A stretch of 64,000 nt of DNA from Caldilineaceae bacterium (GTDB lineage: Bacteria; Chloroflexota; Anaerolineae; Caldilineales; Caldilineaceae). Position 1 is the stretch's first letter; every line of letters begins with the position of its first letter. Shown piece by piece: positions 26,585 through 35,929 of the stretch. The stretch is taken from assembly GCA_019637685.1 (NCBI GenBank), contig JAHBVF010000017.1, positions 1 to 64,000 on the forward strand, read 5' to 3'. The position numbers and the translations under genes are program-made. A model generated the notes under the pieces. It made no database searches. It was not told the origin of the DNA and worked only from the letters and a program-made list of their open reading frames with translations.

Positions 26585-26684
26585 GCACAATATACAAATG
26601 CAAGACAATTGGCTTATGGGGACAAAAACAAGCGCGGATACAGGAGCAAACAGGGGTGAGTAAGTTTGCTCCTGTATCTGGGGT

Positions 26685-27626
26685 TTAGGATGCTTCGTGA
26701 CGAAGTGCCCGCAGTTCTTCGACCAATTTGCGCTCTTTGGGCGAGAGAGTGGTGGGCAAGGAAACGCTGATCTCGGCGAAGAGATCGCCCCGTTTTTCGC
26801 TTTTTTTCATTCCCGGCATACCCAACCCCCGCAGGCGGAAGCGCTTACCGCTCTGTGTCCCGCCGGGGATAGTCAGGGCCACAGGACGTTCCAGGGTGGG
26901 GACTTCCACTTCGCCGCCCAGCAGGGCCGTGTAGAGATCGACGGCAACCGTTACATGCAGGTCTTTGTTTTCCTGGCGGAAGCGGGCGTGGGGCTTCACG
27001 CGGACGCGCAGCAAAACATCCCCGGCTCGTACCCGCGCGCCGTTCTGGATGCCGGCTGGAATGGACACTTCGATACGTTGCCCATCCGGTTTTTGCAGCG
27101 TGCGGGTTGTGCCGTGGAAGGCTTCTTCCAGGGTAATGTCGGTTTCTACCTCACTCTGGCGGCGGGCCTGCCTGGGGCTGAAGCCGCCAAAGGGTGTGTC
27201 CTGCCCGGCACGCGAACCGGCCTGGCCCGCGCCAAAGAGCGTTTCGAAGAAGTCGGAGAAGCCGCTGCCGCCGGGGCTGCCGCCGGCCCTGCCACCGAAT
27301 CCACCGAAAATGCGCTCGAATTCCTCTGGCGATACATTGCGCGATCCGCCGCCGAAGCCCCGGGCAAAGTCGTTGGGATTCACCCCGGCCCGCTCGTACT
27401 GCTCCCATTGGGCGCCGAATTGGTCATATTTGCGCCGTTTGTCCGAATCGGACAGCACTTCGTAGGCTTCGTTGATCTCTTTGAAGCGCTGTTCTGCCTG
27501 CGCGTTGTCAGGATTTAAGTCTGGATGATTTTCCCGGGCCAACTGGCGAAAAGCCTTTTTGATGGCCTTTTCGTCCGCGTTGCGGGGAACACCCAACACA
27601 CTATAATAGTCTTTTACTTCCATCAT
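26685..27626 (-). CDS. DnaJ-class co-chaperone without zinc finger (CbpA-like)
   Basis: The 313-residue product starts with the J domain (residues ~4-70) including the HPD tripeptide in ENHPDLN, which stimulates DnaK ATPase. A Gly/Phe-rich region follows (~90-150), then directly the two client-binding beta domains (from VETDITLEEAFHG). The CXXCXGXG zinc finger is absent, making it a class II/CbpA-type protein. Its Shine-Dalgarno (GAAGGAG) is inside the last codons of grpE, which ends one base upstream, so the two are coupled. dnaK is not in the window. Confidence 0.9.
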   Translation of the reverse strand: MMEVKDYYSVLGVPRNADEKAIKKAFRQLARENHPDLNPDNAQAEQRFKEINEAYEVLSDSDKRRKYDQFGAQWEQYERAGVNPNDFARGFGGGSRNVSPEEFERIFGGFGGRAGGSPGGSGFSDFFETLFGAGQAGSRAGQDTPFGGFSPRQARRQSEVETDITLEEAFHGTTRTLQKPDGQRIEVSIPAGIQNGARVRAGDVLLRVRVKPHARFRQENKDLHVTVAVDLYTALLGGEVEVPTLERPVALTIPGGTQSGKRFRLRGLGMPGMKKSEKRGDLFAEISVSLPTTLSPKERKLVEELRALRHEAS

Positions 27627-28394
27627 TTATACTCCTTCTGCATCTGCAGAACCACTGCTTACCAGTACTCTGGCCGGCCGCAATAGCTGATCATCTGCTG
27701 TATAGCCAGTCTGCACCACCAGCGCCACGTGTTCTGCCGGGATATCTGCGTTGGGAACCTGGCCCACGGCTTCGTACAATTCTGGGTTGAACCTTTCGCC
27801 CACTGGCTGCTGGGGCTGAACCCCGTGGCGACGCAGAGAATCCAGAAAGGCGTTGCGAGTCGCTATCAGATTCGCGCGGAAGCTTCCATCCGCATCTGCC
27901 CCCTCATTCTGATCCCAATAGGCGATGGCCATTTCCAGGTGATCAGCCAGAGGGAGCATATCCCGCAGGACAGCCAGCCGTTTCTCTTCTGCTTCCCGTT
28001 CCAGCCGCTGCTCCAGCCGCGTCCGGTAATTGGTGGTTTCGCGCTGCAATGCCGTCAGCTCTGCCAGCCGATCTTCCGTCAGGGCCAGCGCATCATCCCG
28101 CTCCTGAGTCATCTGCTCGATCTGCTGGTATGCCAGGCCCAACTGATCCTGGAAATCCATCGCGCTTTTGGTCTGTTGGCGCAGTGCTTCCTGGGTTGCT
28201 TCTATTTGTGCCTGGCTTTCTTCCAGCCGTTTTTGCAAGGACTGGAAGGCATCGGACAACTGGTGGTAATCCTCCAGCGTGGGCTGGCCTGTGCCGCTGC
28301 CCCGGGCGCCAGCCTGGTATTGAGCATTTGCTCTTGCCTGTCTATTGGCCTGTGTTGGCCGAAAGCGGCGGCCAAAGGGATCCGTGTATGTCAT
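27627..28394 (-). CDS. grpE: GrpE nucleotide-exchange factor
   Basis: The 255-residue product has a long N-terminal coiled-coil segment (~45-150, QSLQKRLEESQAQIEATQEAL onward in heptads). The GrpE core follows: NYRTRLEQRLEREAEEKRLAVLRDMLPLADHLEMAI, then a beta domain near GVQPQQPVGERFNPELYEAVGQ. GrpE releases ADP from DnaK. It begins behind AGGAGG and is immediately followed by dnaJ. It is longer at the N-terminus than a typical GrpE of about 200 residues. No CIRCE element is visible upstream. Confidence 0.88.
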   Translation of the reverse strand: MTYTDPFGRRFRPTQANRQARANAQYQAGARGSGTGQPTLEDYHQLSDAFQSLQKRLEESQAQIEATQEALRQQTKSAMDFQDQLGLAYQQIEQMTQERDDALALTEDRLAELTALQRETTNYRTRLEQRLEREAEEKRLAVLRDMLPLADHLEMAIAYWDQNEGADADGSFRANLIATRNAFLDSLRRHGVQPQQPVGERFNPELYEAVGQVPNADIPAEHVALVVQTGYTADDQLLRPARVLVSSGSADAEGV

Positions 28395-28530
28395 GCCTCA
28401 CGCCTCCTGGCGGAATCGGCGTCTGTTGCAAAGAGCGCCGAATGGTTGAATGTCTTGTGCATACAGGAGACAGTCTACCCCAAAAGCGTATGTGCTGCAT
28501 ATCTCTTTTATTAGAGTTCTATTTCTCTAT

Positions 28531-31500
28531 TTAATGGGTGTCTATGAGCTTGTGAATCCGATTGCCCTTGCGCAGGGAGATGTAGACCCGATTGGTCGCT
28601 GGATTTGCCATCACCCGAAAGGGGTCTGCGCCGGTAGGAATGGTTGCCACCACCTGATCTGTCGCGCCGGAGACGACGCTGACCGTATTGTCAAAGGTGT
28701 TGGCGACAAACAGATTGCCCGTGGCCGTGTTGATAGCCAGTCCCGCGCCTCCCACGTCCCCGTTTCTGTCGCTGCCGCTGTTGCCCACGGGCACAGTCGC
28801 CCGTTTTGTAAGCACCAGCGACGATTCCTTATGGAAGATGTCCACATACCACAGCCCATTTGCCTGCATATATGTCACATACAATTTCTGATTTAGTGGG
28901 TTAAACTCGGCCTCGAAAGGAACCAGCCGATCGCCCTTTTTGCCAAAGGTGATCTCCGCGCCTTTGGCCTGCCAGGAATTGTTCAGGCGATAGAGGACGC
29001 GCCCGGTGCCTGCGTCCCGGTTGATGATCGTGAAGTCCTGGCTCAGGGGGTCCGCGGCCACGCCAAAGGTGCCCGCGCCGCCAGAACCGACAATCGCCTG
29101 CAGGGAGAGACCGCGGATGAGAGCCACGCCGTTCAATTGATGCACTGCCACGGCTACTGTGTCCAAATCCGGCAAAATATCCATCACCCCCGGGTTGCCT
29201 CCCACATGAATTTGGGCCAATAGCGTAAGATCGTCTGCATCGTAGACCCAGACGGTCCCGTCGGCAAAATTGCTCACATACACACGATTTGTCTTTTCGT
29301 TGATCACCACATCCCAGGGTTCGGCGCCTGTGCCTGCCTTGGCGATAGGCAACAGGGTAAGGGCATCCACAACAATCAGTTGGTTGGTGTCCCGGCTGTT
29401 GATAAAGAGGCGGCTTAGACCCCGATGTATTGTCATGCCGTTGGGGTAGACAAGCCCGTTGATGGGACAACCCGGTACAGGACAGGGCTGCTCGATGGGC
29501 GCGGGGCTGAACGGGCTACCGATATGGGGTGCAAAGAGCCGGTAAATGGGTGTTGCCGCCGGAATCACCTCCACGTGACCCAACCCCTGGGCCGGTGGCA
29601 CGGGGTTGCCGTTGATATCCAGCACAGTGCCTGTCTGCACCAGATTGGTGGTGGTGCGGGGGGCAATCATACGGAACGTGGCCGTAAATTCGACCACCTG
29701 GCCTGGATTCAGCGTCCCAAATTCGCCGGTGATGTCGGACCAGAAAAGTTCCCCATTCACACCGCTGATGGTTATGCGTGGTGGGGTGATGTTCGTGTGT
29801 AGATACTGAAGCGCATCCGCCTCATAGAGATCGTAGATTGGCACACGGCCCAGGGGCACCGCGCCCACATTTTCCACCCGAATGCCAAAGGTGATATCTG
29901 CCCCCACACCCACGCCCGATGGTTCCGGGGAGAGAATCGTTGTCTCCACCGCCACAGCCGAACGGGCAACCCGCAGCAGTTCGGTGTCTGTTTGTGGTGG
30001 CGGCTGATGACCAAATTCATCCTCCACGTGGGCAACAGTAGCCACATTGGATGTCTGCTGATTAGGCTCATCGTCGGTGGCGGCATACGTGCGAAAGGTC
30101 GCTGTGACGGTGAGGGTTGAACCCGTGGGCAGTGTGCCGTCGCCGATCAAGTTGAACCATTGCAGGTTGCCCGCTGCCATATTGTCTGGTGCAGGGTTGG
30201 CCCGCACAAAGCGCAGATAAGTGGCGTCGTAGACATCCTGCAGGGGCACAACGGTGAGCGCGGTTGTGCCCGTATTGGTGATGCGCATAGTGAAGGTGAC
30301 TTCCGCGCCGACGGCTACAACCCCGGCCAGCTCAGTATGCGGTTGGTCCAGTTGCAGGTCCAGTGTCACGCCGGGTATGGCGGGTGCTGTCACCAGAGCC
30401 AGGGCCGCGGGGATGTCTATACGCCCATAGCCGCTGAAGGGATCCCGGCCTGGTGCCTGCACATCCACAGCGCTGCTGGTGATGATTTCTGCCAATTCAT
30501 CTACCGTCAGAAGAGGGTTTACCGACAGAATGAGGCTGGCCAGACCGGCCACGTGGGGGGCAGCCTGGCTGGTTCCGCTCAACCAGGCGTAGGAGAAACC
30601 TGCGCCCCGCCAATAGGCCCCCGCTATCCAGTGGCGGTTATTGTCGTCGGATGCGCTGGATGGATCGCCGCCGGGGGCTGCCACGTCTACATAACTGCCA
30701 CTGTTGGAATAGCTGGCATGGCCGTCCTGGTCATCGACCGCGGCCACACCCAGCACGTGTTCATAGGCAGCCGGATAGCTGACCGGATTGCCTGTGGTGT
30801 ACGAGTTGCCAGCAGCGGCAATGAGCAGAACCCCTTTTTCATAGGCATATTGGATTGCATTGCCAACAATCGTGGACTGGTTTCCTCCAACCAGACTCAT
30901 ATTCAGAATGTCCGCGCCGTTATCCGCGGCCCAGGTGATGCCCGCTGCCAGTTGGGAACCGCTGCCACTGCCCGCGGCATTCAAGACTTTGACAGGCATA
31001 ATGCGGGCGTTCCAATCTACCCCGGCCACACCCATATTATTGTTGGTCTCCGCGGCGGCAATGCTGGCTACGTGGGTTCCGTGCCCCTGATCGTCCCCGG
31101 CCACAAAGTCGTCATTCACAGTATCAATGCCGCCGACGATCTTGTTCGACAGGTCTGGGTGGCCCAAATCAACGCCGGTGTCCACAATGCCGATGACTAC
31201 GCTCGCGCTGCCGGTTGTGCGATCCCAGCCCGTATTGGCCCCGATATGGGGCAGATTCCACTGGAGGCGTTCGTAGAGGCTGTCGTTGGGTGTTGTCTCT
31301 GTCAGATGAAATAAATAGTCCGGCTCTGCATAGAGCACGTCGGGGTGGGCTGTAAGCGAGGCCGCGCTGCTTATTTCGTCGCCGTCGGCCACAGTCAAAC
31401 GGTACAGCTCCGGTTGGCCGGCAATAGAAAGCGGCGCGAGCGCTTCTTCGGCCACGCCCAGACGTTGGGCAGCATCGCGGCTGCGGCCTGTCCCCTCAAC

Positions 31501-31713
31501 CAGACGCACCAATACCACACCAGGCACAATAGCATCTGGCGAGGATTGGGTCTGGGGGGGGGGTTGGGGTGCAGGCAGACCGGGCGGGGTCTGTGCTTGA
31601 CCGTATGCCTGGCTCTGCGCGTGACTCTGGCCCAACAATAATAGTAGCGCAACCAGCGCCAGACAAAGCCCACGACGAAATTCATTTTTCAACCGATGCC
31701 TGATTCGACCCAC
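28531..31713 (-). CDS. Secreted subtilisin-like serine protease (S8) with DUF11 and beta-propeller C-terminus
   Basis: The 1060-residue product has a basic n-region and hydrophobic signal (LCLALVALLLLLG) ending near AQA. An inhibitor-I9/fervidolysin-like propeptide (~60-135) precedes the S8 domain with Asp178 (GIVDTGVDLGHPDL), His211 (GHGTHVAS) and Ser382 (SGTSQAAPHVAG). Two DUF11-like beta domains follow (EVTFTMRITNTGTTAL; DITFGIRVENVGAVPL). The C-terminal ~300 residues contain YVTN/NHL-like propeller blades (NRVYVSNFADGTVWVYDA, GNLFVANTFDNTVSVVS). It probably acts extracellularly or bound to the cell surface. The propeller could bind a partner or substrate. Confidence 0.88.
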   Translation of the reverse strand: MGRIRHRLKNEFRRGLCLALVALLLLLGQSHAQSQAYGQAQTPPGLPAPQPPPQTQSSPDAIVPGVVLVRLVEGTGRSRDAAQRLGVAEEALAPLSIAGQPELYRLTVADGDEISSAASLTAHPDVLYAEPDYLFHLTETTPNDSLYERLQWNLPHIGANTGWDRTTGSASVVIGIVDTGVDLGHPDLSNKIVGGIDTVNDDFVAGDDQGHGTHVASIAAAETNNNMGVAGVDWNARIMPVKVLNAAGSGSGSQLAAGITWAADNGADILNMSLVGGNQSTIVGNAIQYAYEKGVLLIAAAGNSYTTGNPVSYPAAYEHVLGVAAVDDQDGHASYSNSGSYVDVAAPGGDPSSASDDNNRHWIAGAYWRGAGFSYAWLSGTSQAAPHVAGLASLILSVNPLLTVDELAEIITSSAVDVQAPGRDPFSGYGRIDIPAALALVTAPAIPGVTLDLQLDQPHTELAGVVAVGAEVTFTMRITNTGTTALTVVPLQDVYDATYLRFVRANPAPDNMAAGNLQWFNLIGDGTLPTGSTLTVTATFRTYAATDDEPNQQTSNVATVAHVEDEFGHQPPPQTDTELLRVARSAVAVETTILSPEPSGVGVGADITFGIRVENVGAVPLGRVPIYDLYEADALQYLHTNITPPRITISGVNGELFWSDITGEFGTLNPGQVVEFTATFRMIAPRTTTNLVQTGTVLDINGNPVPPAQGLGHVEVIPAATPIYRLFAPHIGSPFSPAPIEQPCPVPGCPINGLVYPNGMTIHRGLSRLFINSRDTNQLIVVDALTLLPIAKAGTGAEPWDVVINEKTNRVYVSNFADGTVWVYDADDLTLLAQIHVGGNPGVMDILPDLDTVAVAVHQLNGVALIRGLSLQAIVGSGGAGTFGVAADPLSQDFTIINRDAGTGRVLYRLNNSWQAKGAEITFGKKGDRLVPFEAEFNPLNQKLYVTYMQANGLWYVDIFHKESSLVLTKRATVPVGNSGSDRNGDVGGAGLAINTATGNLFVANTFDNTVSVVSGATDQVVATIPTGADPFRVMANPATNRVYISLRKGNRIHKLIDTH

Positions 31714-31950
31714 GACCCATCCTTTTGTAAGGTGTTGTCCCGATATTGTGACACGCGTGTCACAGATTAGACGAATTGCGTAAAGTAATGATGTGGCTGG
31801 CGCCGTGGCAATCGTAGATTGAGCGCTTTGTAAAAGTATCGCCGTCGCTTCTACCGATACGCTTTTTGGGACGCGCCACGTGCCAACTGCATAGAAGCCT
31901 CATCGATTGTAGCAGTATTTTTTTAATTGTGAATAGCCCAATTTCAGTGT

Positions 31951-32540
31951 AGGCGACATGACCGGCTGACACCGATAACAGCGGAAATCATCCACAGATG
32001 ACGCAGATTTTCACATATTGAATCTGTTTCCATCCGTCCCATCAGCGTTCATCCGTGGCTATTTTCAAGTCAGGCGACACGACCGGCTGACACCGATAAC
32101 AGCAAAAATCATCCACAGATAGCACTGATTCTCACAGATTGAATCCGTGTTCTCTTTTATCCGTGTATACAACCCTATTTTCAGAACAGTGTTCATGCCC
32201 GCTTCGGGCACAACCAGCAATGAAAATAGGGACGCAGATTTACGCAGAAGACACAGATTACGCAGATTCTATCCGTGTTTATCAGTGTCCATCAGTGGCT
32301 ATTTTCAGGTTAGGCAACACGACCGGCAGACACTGTCAACGATGAAAATATCCACAGATAGCACAGATTTTCACAGATTGAATCCGTGTCCCCTTTTATC
32401 CGTGTATACAACCCTATTTTCAGAACCCCGGTGGGGCACAATCAGCAATGAGAATAGGGGCGCAGATTTACGCAGAAGACACAGATTACGCAGATTAAAT
32501 CCGTGTTTATCCGCGTTCATCAGTGGCTATTTTCGGTTAG
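31951..32540. repeat. Three-unit tandem array of palindrome-rich repeats, family 3
   Basis: Three units each begin with AGGCRACAYGACCGGC-GACA (31951, 32072, 32312) and end with GTGGCTATTTTC. Unit 1 is about 121 bp. Units 2 and 3 (240 and 229 bp) additionally contain ACAACCCTATTTTCAGAAC followed by AATGARAATAGGG, an inverted pair enclosing a variable loop. CACAGAT/ATCCGTG phrases are repeated throughout. Frames open across it (for example 32147-32554) encode only repeat vocabulary. The flanks 31714-31950 and 32541-32554 hold nothing recognised. Confidence 0.8.
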
Positions 32541-32554
32541 AACTGATGGAATAA

Positions 32555-32587
32555 AAAAGGAGAAGCTGCATAGCAGCTTCTCCTTTT
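32555..32587 (-). terminator. Intrinsic terminator of ctaA
   Basis: AAAAGGAGAAGCTGC and its exact complement flank an ATA loop. On the minus strand the stem is followed by T6, and it lies 22 bp after the ctaA stop. Confidence 0.9.
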
Positions 32588-32608
32588 GCTGTGGTGGCAG
32601 TCGCCATT

Positions 32609-33556
32609 TCAGCGTGAATTGCTCGCGGCTGTCAATTGCGCGGACAACGGTTTCTCCACACGGGGCAGCGCCAGGGCCTGGGCAGCCAGCAGCACAAAGA
32701 GAATCCAGAGCGTATCTGCAAGAAGCAGATGGACGATCTGAATCCAGACCGGCGCTTTCAATGCCACATTCAGCCCGCCCAGCAGAATCTGCACAACGAA
32801 GACGCCCAACAGCAACAGTCCGGTCTGCTTGAGCCGGGGGGATGGGTGGTGGCTTTGGGCCAGATGCCAAACCAACCAGACCAGCCCGCCCGTGGCAAAA
32901 GCGAGCAGCGGATGATAAATGCGTAGCTCCACCAACTGGGCCACCAGCGGCGAATCCTCCGGGCGCAGCCCCGCGGCCAGGACGAGCGTGTCGCCCAAAG
33001 CTGTCACCGCGCCGCTGGCTCCCAGTATCAGCAGCCCGATGACTGCGCCAGCCACAGCCCAGCCCAAACGTCCCTGGCCCCGCCAGTGTACGGGTGGACC
33101 ACCCGTCGCCCACCAGCCGGTCAGGGTGATGGCTCCCAAGAGCAGAAATGTGTTGATGAGGTGAACGGCCACCACAAAAGGGCGGGCCAGGGACGTGTCG
33201 TGGGCCACCAATGCGAAGAGAACCAGCCCAGCGCCCACCAGCGCCTCCACCACAATCAGCACCATTGATGCCATCGCGCCTTTGCGCACAATGTGGCCCG
33301 CGGGCCAGGCCCGCCAGGCCCAGATCAGCAGCCCAACTACTGCCAGCAGGGCCGCGCCACTGGTCAGCCGGTGGGTAAATTCCACAAGCATTTCTGTGCT
33401 TTCGGGCAGAGGCATCACTTGCCCGTCGCAGGTGGGCCAGTGTGCGCCGCAGCCCGCGCCCGATCCCGTGGCCCGCACAAACGCGCCCCACAGAATTACC
33501 AGAATGTTCAGCCCCAGCACACCCCACGTGTATTTGGCAAATCGTTCAGTTTTCAT
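32609..33556 (-). CDS. ctaA: Heme A synthase (COX15/CtaA)
   Basis: The 315-residue product has eight hydrophobic segments. Family motifs are GAFVRATGSGAGCGAHWPTCDG with the loop cysteine pair, the heme ligand His in EFTHRLTSG, another in VAVHLINTF, and the C-terminal-half histidines in RIYHPLLAF and IVHLLLADTLW. The enzyme oxidises the C8 methyl of heme O to heme A, so the organism should have an aa3-type terminal oxidase. ctaB and cox genes are not adjacent. It starts at ATG 33556 and ends just before a strong terminator. Confidence 0.93.
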   Translation of the reverse strand: MKTERFAKYTWGVLGLNILVILWGAFVRATGSGAGCGAHWPTCDGQVMPLPESTEMLVEFTHRLTSGAALLAVVGLLIWAWRAWPAGHIVRKGAMASMVLIVVEALVGAGLVLFALVAHDTSLARPFVVAVHLINTFLLLGAITLTGWWATGGPPVHWRGQGRLGWAVAGAVIGLLILGASGAVTALGDTLVLAAGLRPEDSPLVAQLVELRIYHPLLAFATGGLVWLVWHLAQSHHPSPRLKQTGLLLLGVFVVQILLGGLNVALKAPVWIQIVHLLLADTLWILFVLLAAQALALPRVEKPLSAQLTAASNSR

Positions 33557-33613
33557 AAGAAATTCACCCGTAAAAGATTGATGAGATGTAGAAATGATAG
33601 CACGACTTCCCTA

Positions 33614-34234
33614 TCATCCTTGTATCTGGTCATCCCTTTTGGACACGGGCAGGTCGCTCACCGAGAGCGAAATTGTCGTTTCGCCGTGGGAGGTATGGCG
33701 TTCGGCGGGGAGGTGGAGACTGCGCAACAGGACGTAGAGGGCTTCATTGTCGGCCTGGACAGAGGCAGTCAGGGTTTGTACAGCCATGCGTCGGGCCAGT
33801 GGGGCCAGCATTGCCAGAAGCGCAGTGCCAATGCCCTGGCCCTGGAAGTCGTCCCGCACGACCAGCGCGACTTCGGCGTCCGGGCTGTCCGGCTGTGCGG
33901 GGAAGCGCCCCAACCGGGCGACGGCAATGAGTTCCTCGCCTGTCTCTTGGGGCGCAAAAGCCAGCACCGCGCCACCGATTGTGCGGTTGTCCACATTGGC
34001 CAGGCGGCGGGCCTCCTGCACAATTCTGGCGTGATCGATGTTTTCCAGGGGCAGGTTGAAGCGGCGGCGGCGGCTCTCGGCGGAAAGATGGCTGAAGAGG
34101 TTGATGAGCAGAGGCGCATCGTCTGGCTGGATCAATCGGCAGTGAATTGTTGTCCCGTTGCGGGCCGTGAAAGTAGCTTCCAACGAATCGGGAACGATCT
34201 GCAACGTCTCGAAGCCATAGGCTGTGGTATCCAT
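33614..34234 (-). CDS. GNAT-family acetyltransferase
   Basis: The 206-residue product starts at the ATG complementary to 34232-34234 with GAGG upstream. The GNAT fold is visible: IHCRLIQPDDAPLL at the first strand, the acetyl-CoA beta-bulge VALVVRDDFQGQGIGTALLAML with the Q/RxxGxG/A loop (FQGQGIGTAL), and a C-terminal strand-helix pair (LTASVQADNEALY). The early part RLIQPDDAPLL...SAESRRRRF resembles the GNAT domain attached to acyl-CoA synthetases/protein acetyltransferases. The acceptor is unknown. Confidence 0.8.
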   Translation of the reverse strand: MDTTAYGFETLQIVPDSLEATFTARNGTTIHCRLIQPDDAPLLINLFSHLSAESRRRRFNLPLENIDHARIVQEARRLANVDNRTIGGAVLAFAPQETGEELIAVARLGRFPAQPDSPDAEVALVVRDDFQGQGIGTALLAMLAPLARRMAVQTLTASVQADNEALYVLLRSLHLPAERHTSHGETTISLSVSDLPVSKRDDQIQG

Positions 34235-34284
34235 CAAAAACCTCGTGTATTCTCTAACCTGGCAAAACCAGAGCCAAAGAGGGC

Positions 34285-34331
34285 TGTATACACGGATCAG
34301 AAAATCCGTGTTCCTTTCATCCGTGTATACA
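34285..34331. repeat. ATCCGTGTATACA palindrome, family 3
   Basis: TGTATACACGGAT (34285-34297) and ATCCGTGTATACA (34319-34331) are perfect 13-bp arms. The same ATCCGTGTATACAACC phrase occurs twice in the 31951-32540 array. Confidence 0.8.
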
Positions 34332-34429
34332 AAAATTTCTTGTTCCTTGCACAAAAAACAAGAATCTCACCGGTACGGTACTACTGTCGTGTCCAGCCTG
34401 AAATGATGGCGGATGCGGCACTACAAAAA

Positions 34430-34478
34430 TGAAACGTGAAACGTGAATAGCGGCGGTGGTCTCACGTTTCACGTTTCA
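34430..34478. repeat. Palindromic repeat, family 1, 17-bp arms
   Basis: TGAAACGTGAAACGTGA (34430-34446) and its exact complement (34462-34478) surround a 15-nt loop, downstream of the acyl-CoA dehydrogenase gene ending at 34542. Confidence 0.85.
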
Positions 34479-34541
34479 CTTGTCGGCGAAAGAGCAGATG
34501 GCAGCCAGAGGCGTGTTTCCGATCTGCCTATTTTGATCTGT

Positions 34542-35819
34542 CTACTTCAACTCTGCCCGAGTATATCCCAGAATCTCCCGGGCCACAATCAGTGTGTTGA
34601 TCTGTCCCGTGCCCTCGTAGATATCGTTGATTTTGGCATCCCGCATCCACTTTTCGGCCAGAGTTTGGGTGGAATAGCCCAGGGGTCCAAGAAGTTCGAC
34701 AGCTTTTTGGGTGATTACTGTGACTGCTTTGCCCGCTTTCACTTTGCACATAGACGCCATCAATTTGTTGTCTTCGCCCGTGTCCAGCATGGCAGTGGCG
34801 CGCAAAGTGAGCAGCCAGGCCTGGCGTAGCTGAGTCTCCATCTCCAGCAGATCGGCCTGGACCGTGGATAGCTTCCAACGGGGCGCTTCGTAATCCATGC
34901 GCACGCCCTGCTTCGCCAGCGTATCCCTGGCAAATTCGAAGGCAGCCCGGCCAATGCCGATGGCGCTGGCCGCTACAATCGGGCGGGTGGCGTCGAAGGT
35001 GCGCATGGCCCCTTTGAAGCCTTTGCTGCCAGACCCGTTCTTTGCTTCGCTTTCCCCCAGCAGATTGTCTGCAGGGATACGGCAGTTGTCCAGCACAAAG
35101 GAGACCGTGTCGCTGGCCCGAATGCCCAGCTTTTCTTCCACTTTGACGATCTTCAGCCCCGGTGTGTTTGCTTCCACCACAAAGGGCTTCATCCCGGCTC
35201 GGCCCGCGTGCTTGTCCACTGTGGCCCAGACGACAATCAGCCCATCGGACTCCTCGTAGGCCAGTTTGCCTCCGGTGCAGAAAATCTTCTGTCCGTTGAG
35301 AACCCACTCATTGGTCGCCGGGTCAAAGACCGCGGTGGTCTGGATATTGCTGGTGTCGGAGCCTGCCTGGGGTTCTGTCATAGCCATCGCGCCCCACTTG
35401 GGTTCGCCTTCGGTAAAGCGACGCAGGAAACGCTCCTTCTGCTCCGGTGTGCCCACGGCCTGGATGGCCGCGCCCGCCAGCGCGCTGGACGGAATGCAAA
35501 GATAGACACCCGCATCTCCCCAACTGAGCATCTCAATCATATGCACCAGCGCCAGATTGGCCGTGCGGGGTTTCTTTGGCCCCACGCTGTCGGGTTTTGT
35601 GCCATTGTTTCCATTGCGCGCCCGACGCAGGGAGGCGTCCAGATTGATCCGTTCCATCTCTTGCATCTGGGGCCACATCATATGCACAAAATTGACCGGA
35701 CGGCTGTGTTCGTTGTCGTCCAACACCCGACTCTCTGGGCGCATGACATTTTCGGCCACTACCTGCACCTGGCGCAGTTGCTTCTCAATTTCATCCGGCG
35801 TACTAAATTCTATAGCCAT
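34542..35819 (-). CDS. Acyl-CoA dehydrogenase (FAD)
   Basis: The 425-residue product has ACAD signatures: AMTEPQAGSD (FAD/substrate signature 1), SDTVSFVLDNCRIPADNLLG, and the C-terminal helical domain with GPLGYSTQTLAEKWMRDAK followed by INDIYEGTGQI, where the catalytic glutamate sits in the usual YEGT position. The N-terminus (MRPESRVLDDNEHSRP) is longer than in short-chain enzymes, like the large ACADs. It performs alpha,beta-dehydrogenation of acyl-CoA. It lies downstream of a second ACAD gene on the same strand, separated by a palindromic repeat. AAGGA precedes the ATG. Confidence 0.92.
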   Translation of the reverse strand: MAIEFSTPDEIEKQLRQVQVVAENVMRPESRVLDDNEHSRPVNFVHMMWPQMQEMERINLDASLRRARNGNNGTKPDSVGPKKPRTANLALVHMIEMLSWGDAGVYLCIPSSALAGAAIQAVGTPEQKERFLRRFTEGEPKWGAMAMTEPQAGSDTSNIQTTAVFDPATNEWVLNGQKIFCTGGKLAYEESDGLIVVWATVDKHAGRAGMKPFVVEANTPGLKIVKVEEKLGIRASDTVSFVLDNCRIPADNLLGESEAKNGSGSKGFKGAMRTFDATRPIVAASAIGIGRAAFEFARDTLAKQGVRMDYEAPRWKLSTVQADLLEMETQLRQAWLLTLRATAMLDTGEDNKLMASMCKVKAGKAVTVITQKAVELLGPLGYSTQTLAEKWMRDAKINDIYEGTGQINTLIVAREILGYTRAELK

Positions 35820-35839
35820 TGTCTGTTTCCTTTGTAGCG

Positions 35840-35929
35840 TTGATTGGACAATTGGTTGATTGGTTCATTTGGTGATTGGATAATTCGCAAACCAGTCAAC
35901 CAATCAACCAGCAAACCAATCAACCAATA
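35840..35929. repeat. AACCAATCAACCAA palindrome, family 4
   Basis: TTGATTGGACAATTGGTTGATTGG on the left is mirrored by CAACCAATCAACCAGCAAACCAATC on the right. The right arm overlaps the last codons and stop of the dehydrogenase gene ending at 35920. Confidence 0.85.

Noticed and set aside
27900..28530. CIRCE/HrcA operator upstream of grpE-dnaJ
   Set aside because: No TTAGCACTC-N9-GAGTGCTAA-like inverted repeat is present near the grpE start.
32147..32554. Plus-strand frame across the repeat array
   Set aside because: It is made entirely of iterated repeat phrases read in frame; repeated CLS/IRVY peptides reflect the DNA repeat, not a protein.
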